A DNA stretch of 64,000 nucleotides from NCBI RefSeq assembly GCF_000003815.2, contig NC_049997.1, forward strand, positions 3,912,141-3,976,140, in the 5' to 3' direction. The notes under the pieces were generated by a model, which made no database searches, was not told the DNA's origin, and worked only from the letters and a program-made list of their open reading frames with translations. A program made the translations under genes and the position numbers. Positions 30,101-42,100 of the stretch are shown here, one piece after another (the stretch's first letter is position 1; each line of letters opens with the position of its first letter). The stretch is from Branchiostoma floridae (taxonomy: Eukaryota > Chordata > Leptocardii > Amphioxiformes > Branchiostomatidae).

Positions 30101-33100
30101 GTACCCGTCTGCACTGTAGAAATTTCTAGAGTCCGGCCTACCCCTGCGGTCATATCCCTGTAATAGTAAAATCAAAGCGAAAATTTTGGAATGATAAATT
30201 GATGTATCATACCACACTTTTATTCATGTGAAGTGGTACAGAATTCAGGTCATTTCAACTCAAGAAGGCTCAGAAGACTGATGAAAGCTTGTTAGTAAGT
30301 GCTTTAATTTGTATATGTAAAGTATAAAATCTCTTAAAGTGATAACAGTTGATGATGAACCATAAGCAGCCCTTAGTAAGGATTCAACGTCAATTAAGAA
30401 TAAGATCTGATAAAGATTTCCCTTTCAGATTTCAAACAGATGACGAAGCAATAAAATTTGACAGCTCACCTGCAAGTTGAATCCATACACATCAAATCCA
30501 TTCCTGTCAAACCCTTGTCTGTTAAACCCGAGTTCATTGAACCCATCCTGTCCAAATATGGTGGCAGCATCAGTGTTGTTACACGGTGTACCAATGGAAG
30601 GAAGCCTGTAGGTATAACAGAGCTGGGACTCGATGTTTAAGACATCCTCGGGTCTAACATGGAAGGGGTACATCGGAACCTCCTTGAGAAACTCTGGGTA
30701 ATTGTCTGGCCTGTTCCCCGGCTTGTTTTGCCACCTCCAGTACAGAAAGTCAATGTAAGAGTAGATTGCAAAGTAGACTGGATCGTATGGGCTTGCCACG
30801 GATTTCATATCGCCGCCGACAAAGAGGTTGACATATGCAGCGTACGTTTCCAGACAGCTGCGCATGGTTTCGTAGTCGTTACTGCTGATGGCAAGCAGCA
30901 TATCCACCATGGTCGGGAGTTGGACGGTGAGGTTGAAATCACGGACCAAACACGGTCGCCAGGACTGCGATCCCTCGAATGGGTTGTCTGGGACGCAAGC
31001 GCCCTTACCGTTCCCTCCAAAATAGTTGGCCTGCCAAATGATCGCCTCGGCAAAGTTTCCAACGTCTGTGGTGAAGTCGAAGTAGGGCAAGACAACACCG
31101 CAGTCAAGCTCCTGAAGCTTTTGCTCCACCCTGCGAAGGAACAGACGATTCCAGGGCAAGAAAGAAGCGCCACCTTTTGCTTCAGAGATGTGGTGCATGT
31201 AGAGGTCGCGAAACTCGTCCCAGGCGTTACGGGGACCAGAATCCTTCAGTTCTTGAACGGCTTCGTGGAAGCGCTTCATTTCTTCGCTGGTCATGTCCCT
31301 GATCTCCTTCCTAACTGTCATCTGCACACACCTGAGGGAAGCCATTGTAATTTTTAAAGAATTAGCCATAAAAGGACCTGCAGTCCCAGGAACTTTTCTT
31401 GTTGGGAAGGAAAAAAAGTCATCCCATCATGAAATTTGAACTTCGTAACAGGAAATTTATGAGAATGTTTTTATCTTTATCTTTATTTTTCACAAGCTCA
31501 AAATGACAACTTAACAACAAAAGTTAACAACTTGGGCCTCCACACAATAGGTGTCCTGTATTTGACTCTGAATACAATAAAGGACAACAGTAGTGCCCCC
31601 CACCTGCAGTCTATGTTCCCGTTAGGCTCACAGGTGCACTGCTGGCAGCCATGTTTGAAGGTCGTTCCTGCCCGGTAGAATCTTCTTGTTCCAATTACCA
31701 CACAACCTGTTAAAAACATGATGTGAAAAAGAAACTTTTACCTACACTGATTCCCAATTAAAATCAGTTCCTGTTTAATGTCGCCGTCATATAACAAGAA
31801 TATTGATCAGCAAAGGAGTCTCCAAGCCTTAAATGACACTTTCTATCCACTGATTTTTAGAGTTTAGCGATGTCACAGTGACCTGTCCAATGTTACGGAG
31901 CACATTTTCAGATTGAGTCTTTGGCAAGTTCTACATTCTGCAGCAATTTGTGCCATTCTGTTGGTCAAAGGTCATCATCAGGGTATCATAAGCTTAAGGG
32001 CGACCTTTCATGAGAAGATACTTTGACCTGACCTTTATCCTATGACCCTACCTGGAGGAGTCCTGCATGTGTCAGGTTCACACTGTTGACCTGGCTGGAA
32101 GGCCACGACCTCTCTCCTCACATTGTCACCTGGACCCATGACCTCTAACCTGCGACACTCATTTAGGTCACGGACCTAGCAGTGCAGTCACAAAAAATCT
32201 CATATTTTACATGTGCTGTATTTCTGCTTAACATACCAAGAATAAACAATTCACAAGGTGATGACAACTTTACATGAAATGTAAACAAGGTGCTTTTGAT
32301 CAAGTTTAGCTCACTGTTGGTCTACTCATTTACTGGTTGTGACAGAAAAGACAGATGCCATGAAAAGATAATATTCACAGATTCACTGTTACAGTAGAGA
32401 TATACCTCTTTCTCTTCTTGACAAATGAGAAACTTGGGCTATGGCTGACCATGCTGGTTGTAAGGACTGCGTTTTGAAGTAGCATGCAACTTAGGTGAGC
32501 AACAACAGCTTGGATTTAAACTCGAACCCTCTTGGTCCACAGACAGGGTTATTAACCAGTGCACTCCATATGCTATAATATAATACTTCTCTACTCCTTT
32601 ATCCATTGCTCAATGTACCCAATTTCACACTTGCAAACATAACCACATTTTGCTTGGTGCAACTTAGTTTCAAACCCAGGCAGCTCAGTGCACAACCTGA
32701 AATTTTGCATTTGAAACACTGGTTTCCTCCCACCTAGATGTATCTGCAAGAAATGATGATGGGCAAATCTGAAGAAAGTGATTACTTAGAAGTGGGGCAA
32801 CCTGAAATGTTGATGGCATTACCTGACGTTTGCCACCTAAGCAACTAGGCTGAAAAAGTATTTTGAGCACTCCTTCACCTGACATGTGACCCCCTGCTGC
32901 AGCACCACGAAGCCCTTGTTGATGGTGACGTCTGGCCGGTTGGTCCTGCCGTAGGTCCGATGGCAGCAGGCTCCGATCACACACCGACTCTGGCAGTCCT
33001 GCAGGGTCTTAAAGTTGTTACCATTCCCGTTACAACCTGGAAATGCAGGGAGAAGAAAACACAATGGTATACTAGTACACAGATCAAATTTTCAACGACC

Positions 33101-36100
33101 ACTGTCGCCATCTTCAGAATCAATACTGATGACCAATCACTTCAGAACATAAACTTGTGAGGGAGGAACTTAAAGATGTTACCATTCCTGTTACAGCCTA
33201 GAAATGTAAAAAGAATATTACTAAGCTGTATAGCTGTAAATGATAATTCAAGGGAGGTTAATATTGTGGGTCAGCTAATATCCACTGTGTCTAGGGCATG
33301 GAATTTGAAGGTGAAGCCCAATCCTCTCCTTTTGCCGAATTTTACCTCCCCAACAGAAGTCAGATAGTATACCCATTGTTACACCTGGGCAAAGTGAGGA
33401 AAGTATTGCTATTCTAAGTGAGGTACATAGACGCTCCTGACCTGGTTTCCCATTCTTGAATGGCGACACCTGGTCGGGAGTAGTCCACGTGACCTCACGA
33501 CACACCTGGACATTCTCACCTGTTTAAGGGGGTATTTTAACGTTGAAAATTCCCAGTTAGCCCTCTTTGACCTTCGCGAGCTCCAGGAGAGGGAACAGGC
33601 GGCTATGATTCGACCTCAACGCCACGCTCCTCCGCCCCCGCCGCCGCCCCTCGTGCCGGGCGGAGTCCAGCAGCAGGCAGCGCAGATGGGGACGGGCGCC
33701 CCAGCGATTCCCCAGCCCCAGGCGCCACCGGTCCAGCTAGCCGCCGCGGCTCCTCCAGTTGGCCAGCAGGCCCAGGCTCCGCCGGCCCCAGTCCCGCCGG
33801 TTCCAGCCCCGCCGGCCCCGGTTCCGCAGGCCGCGGGGCCGCCAGGTCAAGCTTAAGCCGTGGGTCCTCCAGTTCCTGTCCAGCAGGCTCCGCCGGGCCC
33901 AGTTCCGCCGGCCCCGGTCCAAGCACAAGCGGCCGTTGGTCCAGTTCCAGCTCCGGATCCAGTTCCTGGCCAGCAGGCCCAGGGTGGTCTCCAGGAGGTA
34001 GGCACTGTCGTATTTTTGTTTGGTTCAGTCAGTTTGGCCGGCGTAGGATGATTATTAGGTTTTAGCGGAACTGTACTTTGTTTTGTTTGGCCTTGTAAGT
34101 TTTACCTTTTTTCCATTTAATGTGTGTTTTATTTGTTGCTTGGTTTCTCTAATTTTGCTTGTTTTGTTGAGTAGCGAGTATTGTTGTGTGCTTTGTACGT
34201 TGTTTGCGGGAATTTGGGTAAAACGTAGGTCCAGGTGTTTACGCAGTTGAATTGTAATGCTAATTAACGTACACGGTGTTCGGCAATTGGTTGTGAATTG
34301 TAAATGAATTACTTGTCAACAGTTAACGTAACACGTGGGATGCACGCGATATGAGATGTGGCGAAAGGTTTGCTCGCAAGGTTTTATTGATTTTGCGTTA
34401 CATTTTGGGCGAATGGTGTGCTCGCAAAGTATGATTTTGATGTATTTTCTGTACGTACTGGTGTCGTTGCCGTGATGGACTGGCGAATGGTATGCTCGCA
34501 ATTTTCGGAACGATGCATATGTAAATTTACGGGGGGAATGTTATCAATTTGTATTTGACGTGGTAACGGGGTTAGTACTATGTAATGCATTGAACTGTTT
34601 TGGCGAAAGGTGTGCTCGCAAGTTAGCGGTGATTCTGTGGGGTACGATTTGTGGTTTGTTCGCTTTTACAAAAAGTTTTTGACTCGCTCGGTAAGTGCGA
34701 AGTTCGCGTTGCCCGCGTTACGTCAGAAGTGATTTGGCGAAAGGTTTGCTCGCTAGTTTCGCAGTGATGTTCTTGATTTGTTCTAGTGGCTAGAAAAACG
34801 TAAAATGTGATTGGCTATGTGAGTGCTGAGTATCGCGTTTAACTTGTTACATGAGAAGTGAGTGAGCAACTGGTTGGCTTGCAAAGTTCCGCGATGTGTG
34901 CTTTGGAAAGTGGCGAAAGGTGGATATGATTTTTTGGAAAAAATTTAAAAATAAAAATTTTTTTTTTCTTTTTTTTTCTGTTAACTTTTTTGTCGCGCAC
35001 CTATTGATACAATTGAAGTGATTTGGCCAAGGTGTTTTTCCGTGCAAGTTATGTGGTATCGGTGATGTGAATTGTCGAGAGTGTACGCGCATTCGGTCAG
35101 TTTTCACATTTGTTCTATGTAGGGGGGAACTGCGCGTTGCCCGTGTTAAAATTGGAATTGTTTTGGCTGTTGATTTTTCGCAGATGCCGCATTGTTGTGT
35201 TGAACCGCAGATGTTAAACTCGCGGTTTGACTTATGACGGGGAGTTGTTAGTTTAATTGTGTGTCATTTTCAGGCGCAATTGTTGGGATTTTTTTGTTGA
35301 CTGGCAAGCTTACTGGGATGTGATGGAAAATGCTAATTGTTAAGCTTCCCAAATGTTTCTTGGGACAGTGTATTGAGAATTGATCCGTGATGAAACGGGA
35401 GTTCTTAAGAGTGCGTTATGTTCCCTCCCAGGTGGTGAATCAGTTACAGCAACAACTGAAAAACATGGAGGAGGCCAAGCTAATGGAAAAAGTGGAGGAG
35501 GCCAAGTACCAAGCTTTGGAACAAGCGCGCATCCCCCACCCGATGTTTTCGTCCTCACGTCTTATTTCATCATTGGCTTATCTCGAGGAGAAGGCTCGGG
35601 CGGTAAACCACCCGGATCTGCGGAAATTCAGTGCGACCTTACGTGAATCCCGGGGTTATGAGTTCCATCCTAACCTCGGGAGGATGGTGTTGGGAGCTCT
35701 TGGACCCAAGGAGGACGAGGAGGTCTCTAAAACTTTTTCGTCGGTTTCTAATCAGTATCAGCGACATTATTATTCGACCACCTCCTTCTCCAGGGCGCGA
35801 GCTTTTGATCAATCTAGGGGTAAATGCTGGAAGTGCGACGAGTACGGGCACTTGCAGCTTGACTGCCCCCTGAATAGGGGCGGGCCAGTCCGACACCAGT
35901 GGTCTGGGACTTCTGCACGGGGTAGAGGTCGTGGTCGCGGTCGAGGCCGGGGCAACATGTTTTGAAATTAAAATGCTTTTCGGCGTGTATTAGTGAAGGA
36001 CCGGCCCCGACTGTGCCCAGGAGGCGACTGTGTTTTTGGCATGTGATATTTTTGCAACAGGTTGTAAGTTACTAGTGGTAATATCAGAGTTGTGCAGATG

Positions 36101-39100
36101 TATCTTTGATTTGTATTGTTTGTTACCTGCTATGAATTTCCACATTGTATAAGAACTTTAAGAAGGAATGGAATTTGTAAATCATGCCGCACGTTTTAAC
36201 TAATTCAGAGAATCAATTTGGTAACGTGCAGATTTGTGCCTGAAGTGATTATGTTGAGGTATTTTTTGTATTTGTTATTTTGCTATTTGGCGACGTTTTG
36301 GTAGCATTGTTAATTTTTAGTATTCTATGCTTTGTTTTATTATGCTGCATTGTTTGTTAACGACCAGACAACCAAGTTTGTATTATGATGTGGCGCAAGT
36401 TTGAAGAGATCGTTTTGCTTTTGTAAGTTTTTGGTTTTTGAAGGAACATGCCATTAAACTCTTGCCCTTGGAAAAATGTGTGGTGTTATAATGGTCGGAG
36501 TGTTCGGTAATTGATTGAAGTTACACTTAGTGTTATTTCACTGAAGTGTTGAAGTTTTTTTTTATTTAGAACGCTGAAGTTTATGAGTAACTCGATTGAT
36601 GATAGTAGTTTTGAGCTGTCGCATTTTATGTTTTCATTTAAGCATTTCTGAGCAAGTTTCGTAGCAACTCTGGGCGGGTGACCTTTTTATTGTTTCCACG
36701 TAAAGAGTACTTCACTTTGTAGTAGTTAAGAGTGATATTTCCATAAAGACCGTAATCGTTTCTTGCGTGTTAAAAGAAATTAAGCCTAGCGTAGCTTTAA
36801 ATGTTTCTCGTGAGCTCACAAATAGGCTTGGTTGTCGTTTTAGCGGTCAGACATCCCGCATAGTTACGAGTTTTTTCTAGTGGCCAGACAACTAGTATCT
36901 GTTGGGAGAGTTTGTATTAAATGCAAAACGCAGTATCCAAGTGGCCTATTCCACATTACAGAATTTGAGGGGGTTTTGTTCAACTGCCGCGGAAAGATGA
37001 GTTCCTTTACACGTTTCAATACAGCGTTCTTATTAGACTGTGGAGGGAGGCTTTTGGCAGATTAGTTGATGGTTTCAATGTGCGAAGACCTTTAGTGTAC
37101 TTTCATAACCACTGGGTTTGGTACAGGTCACATTTAAGATTTGCAGGACGTATCACGTTGACTCCACTGTACACAAGATGTTTTGGAGATGTAGGTACAA
37201 GCACTCAACTCTTGGACCTTTCACAGTTTGAGGTCGGTGGGGGTTACCCTCCAGTGGCAGTGCGATATGAGTCAGGGCATTTGCATGTGTATAGGTTGGG
37301 CTCCGGGGATCAGTAGACTTAATGAAAGGATAGGGTTTCGTTGTTCAAAGTTGGGGTACCAGCAAGTAGATTACATTTTGGGGGTCTCATATATATTTAT
37401 AACTGGTCTTTCACAAACTTATTCGTACAAAAGGAAAAGTCACTGAGACATCAGAGAACTTTAGCTTAGGTTTTCAGCTAGTTACGATATTCGGGAAAGC
37501 TGTTAACTCGTCTTCACTTGCTTTAGGAAAAAGGGGGAAGACTGGGTAAACAAAAGTGTATGCACAGCTTCCCGGTGTGCTCTCTTATTCCAAAAGCTGA
37601 CTACTATTAGCCAGTCGGAGCAGGAATGCGTATCTAAACATTTTTCTCGTTCTCGCTGTCTTGGTAGTTAGTAAAAACGTTAAGTCTCTGCGTAAAACGA
37701 GGCATGTTAGGGTAGGTTTTTGGCATCTCTTTAGTAATTTTAAGGTAATGGGTAAACCAGTTGTGTATTCGTGGCCTCGTCCTTCCTCTCAATCCTGTTT
37801 CGAACTTCGCCGGGTTACTAACAACCCTCTACTTACGTAGGCCCTTAACCAAGGGTTGAGGTTCGTCTCAGGGCTGACTTTGGTTGGCTCGAGTGTTGTC
37901 GCTGTTAATAGGGTAGTTTGCAAAAGAGTTAGGGTTTCCTCTCTTCTAACCTTGCAGTTCGGTGAGCGGAAACTTGCTAGAAGGAATTGGTGTTTTCCTG
38001 ACTGGGAATATCAAGAGCCGTTCGACCCTGAGTCGGCGGCGCAGCGGGCGCAACAGCGACAGCTCCGATTTGTCGACTTCCAAGGTCAGCCGTGGGACGA
38101 TTCCAACCCTGAGGCTCCAAGTGTGCAGGATGTCGCGTCGGGGTCTGTGCAAGCGAGTGCAGCTATGGTCAAGTTCCCAGACCCTAATACTTTTATAGCA
38201 GGCCAATTAGGCCATCATACTGCTGAGTGGCAAATGATTTTGGCCGACCATCCAGATAAGGATATGCTCTTAGAGTGGGTGGATAAAGGGGTAGACGTCT
38301 ACAAATTCATTACCCCGTTTAAGGGCAGGTTTCAGGGAAATCGTATTAAGGCAGACTTTCCTGAGCCACAAGTGTTTGTTAATAACGCGTCTTGTAAACC
38401 TTTTGTTAAGTTTATCGCTTCCACTTTATTGGATAGGCTGGAAACGGGTGCAATATCAATTTGGGGGAAGGTAGGTGAAGTCGCTCCACCTTATCTAGTA
38501 ATGCCTCTAACGGTAGAGCCGACTAAGCCTCGTTTGTGTTGCGATCAGAGGTATCTGAATTTATTCATTAAAGATTGCCCGTTTGTCTTAGATAAGTTGG
38601 TCGACGTTACCAAGTATGTTAGGCCAAACACGTTTCAAACGAAGTGCGACGATAAGTCGGGCTACGACCATGTCTCTATACATCCAGAGTCTAGGACATT
38701 GCTTGGTTTTCAGTGGGCGGGCTTCTGGCTGGTTTGTAACAGTCTGCCGTTCGGGTTCAAATCATCGGCCATGATTTATAACACGCTAGGTTTGGCCGCT
38801 ACAGGTTATATCCGTTCTTTAGGCGTGCCGCTCACACAGTATATAGATGACCGGCACGCGGGACAGCACGAGAGTGTTGCTTCTCTTGAGTTGGTACCGT
38901 TGCGTTCGACGCAGCAGAACTTCCAGAGAGCAGAGGCAGGGGTATTTATAATGACGTCGATTTTGGTAAGATTGGGCTATATCATTGGTTTAGCGAAATC
39001 TATTCTGGTTCCGGTGCTCTGTTTGGTGTTCTTAGGCTACATAATAAATTCTCCCACATGCTCATTCGGTATTCCGGCTAAGAAGAAAGCTAGTTTCAGG

Positions 39101-42100
39101 GTGCTCCGTCTGGGGATTCTGGATGAGTCGACTGTCTCCCTTAAAACGTTGCAGAGATTTGTGGGTAAGGCGGTCTCGTTTATGTTGGCCGTCCCGGCGG
39201 CGCAGTTATTCACGAGGGAGTGTAACAAAGCTATTGGTAAGCTCTGTAGAGAGGGTGGTAAGATTAAACTAGTGGGTGATCTGCGCAAGGAAATCGAATA
39301 TTGGGCTTTTGTGGATGATTGGGGGGATGATTGGCCCTGGAGGGATGAGAGACATGTCGTGATTTCCATCGCTTCAGACGCCTCGGGCGCCAGGTGGGGT
39401 GGAGTTATTCGTGTGAACAGCCCAGAGGCTAGGGATGTCGGAGATATGTGGCGTCCAGGGGAGGCTAAGCTAGGAATTGCAAGTAAGGAGGCCCTAGCCC
39501 TGTATCGAGTCTTGCAGGCGGCCGGGCAAGAGCTTGTCAACGCCCGTGTGGATGCGTATGTAGATAGTCAGACTGTCATAAATGCTTGGAAGCATGGGGG
39601 AGGGAGAACCAAGACCATCTTTGACACGTTAAAGAGTATCTTTCGCTTGACGGCGGAATATAATTGCGTCCTCAAGCTGTGGCACGTCACTTCGGCCCAG
39701 AATCCGGCCGACTTACCTTCGAGGACGTATTCTGTCTCGGAGGCCAAGCTCTCTTCAGGCGCATGGCAGGTGGTGGAGCGATGTTTCGGCCCGCACGTCA
39801 TAGATGGCATGGCCCTCCCATCAAACGCGCAGACTTCAATGTTCTTTTCTCGGTTCCCAACCCAGGAAGCGGCGGGGATGGATTTCTTTGCCCAACCTCT
39901 AGCTCCGGGTGACCCTTTTCACGAGCTTAGAGGGTACTATTCCCTCCATTTTGCTTGATATCGTCCGTCGTAGCGTTTGTAAGAAAGTGCAGATTTGCTT
40001 GTACAATCGTGGTGCCGGAATGCGTTCCGGCACAAGGGTGGTTCCCCATTTTGAACGCAGTGTCCAAGAGCAGGGTTTTGCTTGGAAGGAAAGGAGCACA
40101 AGGCGTGATCCTCTACCCCTCTAAGCAGGGTTTCATCTCGCGTCCTTTACCGTGGAATTTGTGGGCGCACGATGTGCAGTGTTTTGATTAAGTTGCCAAA
40201 GCGGTTTTCAGCACAACCTCAACGTTATCAATATGGGACAGCGACTGGTTAGATTTGCTTTGGTTGTAACAGCGACGTGAGAGATTGCGATGGTAGTTTT
40301 AAATTTTTCTTTTTTCTGAGCTGAGGGTTAGTGGTTGGGCATCACATTCCCTTCATTAAGGTGTATGGGTAGGAGTATTAGTAGTGAGAAGGTGGGATTT
40401 TAGTCCTCGGTAGACTATAGGCGCAGAAGTCGCAATGTAAAGATCTAATGGCGTCTTTTTCGGTCGCCGTAGCCCCTGCCTCCCGTGCCTAGACTTTGGA
40501 TCCCGGCAGTGGCTTGCCCGCAGTGTCAGCACGCCAATGATGTGGACTTTCGATATTGCCAGAGATGTGGGTATGCAAGGAAGGGAGCGGAGCAGCCACC
40601 TTCGATTATCGCGCGGGAAGTAGACTGGGGCGCGATCGAGGCCAGACGGCGGCAATTGCTGGGCCAGCGGGCAAGTTCCAAGTATCAAAAGCAAAAAAGC
40701 CAGCTGGAAAAAGAACTCCTAGGTTTCTTGGCAGCGGCCACTACTGGTAGAGATATTATGTCGGCCACTCCCGATGATGTGGTTAGTTTTCTCATCTGGA
40801 AGGACTTTGCGGGGAAAACGATAGTGCATAAGGTAGATTGTGCGGGTATCACCAGGTGTTCGTGCCCGCGAAGGCTGGCGGCAGGCACTGTTGACTCGTT
40901 AATTGGGAAACTGAGATCAATTTTTGAAAAGCTTGGGAGATCCGGGGCTTGGGATGACAGATTAGGTATGGGAAACCCAGCGGGGGCAAGGAAAGTAGGG
41001 GATTACAAAAAAGCTATAATGGAGGAGCAAGCTAGGGCGGGGCGCCGCCCTAAGCAAGCGGTGCCTTTGTTCGTGGACAAGTTGGAGAAAGTGGCCTCTT
41101 TAATTGATCAACAGGTAAATGAGGAGGGTGTATCTGCGATCAAGTACTACACGTTACTCAGGGATCAGGCTTTTTTGAAGATTTTGTTCTTTGCGGGAGC
41201 ACGAGCGCATGATTTGTCGTTGCTCAAAACAAAGGATGTGCAGAAGCATGTGGGTGGTGATTTCTTGCTGTTGTACCACACCTTTGGGAAGACGTTGAGA
41301 GGGGGAGACAGCAAGTTGGTGGGACTAAAGGCGTGTAGGGATAAGGGGGTATGTCCCGTAGAAGGTTTGGCTAGATACTGGGTGCACAGAGTTAGGCGCA
41401 GATTTAAGTGAGGGTTATTTGTTCCGAGCTACAGCAGGAGTGTGCATCAGCCCAAATCCTTTCTCGGCTGCTGCTGCAGGTGCGCGTTTGAAGTTGTACC
41501 TCCGGCGCTTGTCTGTAGACGAGGGTGAAACGATACATAGTTTTAGAGCAGGTGCCGCCATCACTTTGGCTATGTCAGGGGTAGAATTAGAGGGGGTTAC
41601 TCTGGTCAATTACGGCATGTGACACGGCGGTAGACATGGTAACATGGGTATATGCTTATAAAATCCAATAGCATGATCGTATTGCAATGAAATTTCACAA
41701 GGTGCTAGTAGTAATTGAATGAAATAAAACACCGGCCCCTTCTGTTCATATGATGGATTTTTGGGGTTAAAAACACACATTTTGGTTAAAAATATCAGAT
41801 TTATTTCATGTGCCCTGTCCTCGGTGGAGACAACGTTCTGGACTGTCATATTTCACAGGATGACAGATTAACTCAAGTAGATTTAGTTTGCCCGTCGCTA
41901 TTTTGTTGTAAATTAGTTCATCATAACTTTTTTTGGGTCAAAAATAGGTAAAATGGATATTTTTCTATATTTTTGGTCAATAATCCGCTCTAGAGAAAAT
42001 CCTTTTATGATTAAACCAAATAGCGATGGATAAATTTCTTTTAAAAGGGATTGCAAATGCAAATTACCTATATTGTCAGCAAAAGTACTGTTGTCACCGA

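Noticed and set aside
30659-31357. 232-codon plus-strand open frame opposite exon 9
   Set aside because: It is the antisense shadow of the tyrosinase-fold exon, whose minus-strand reading has family motifs and matching splice phases.
39959-40484. A hydrolase or methyltransferase frame between RT and recombinase
   Set aside because: No open frame of useful length or motif is present in this interval.
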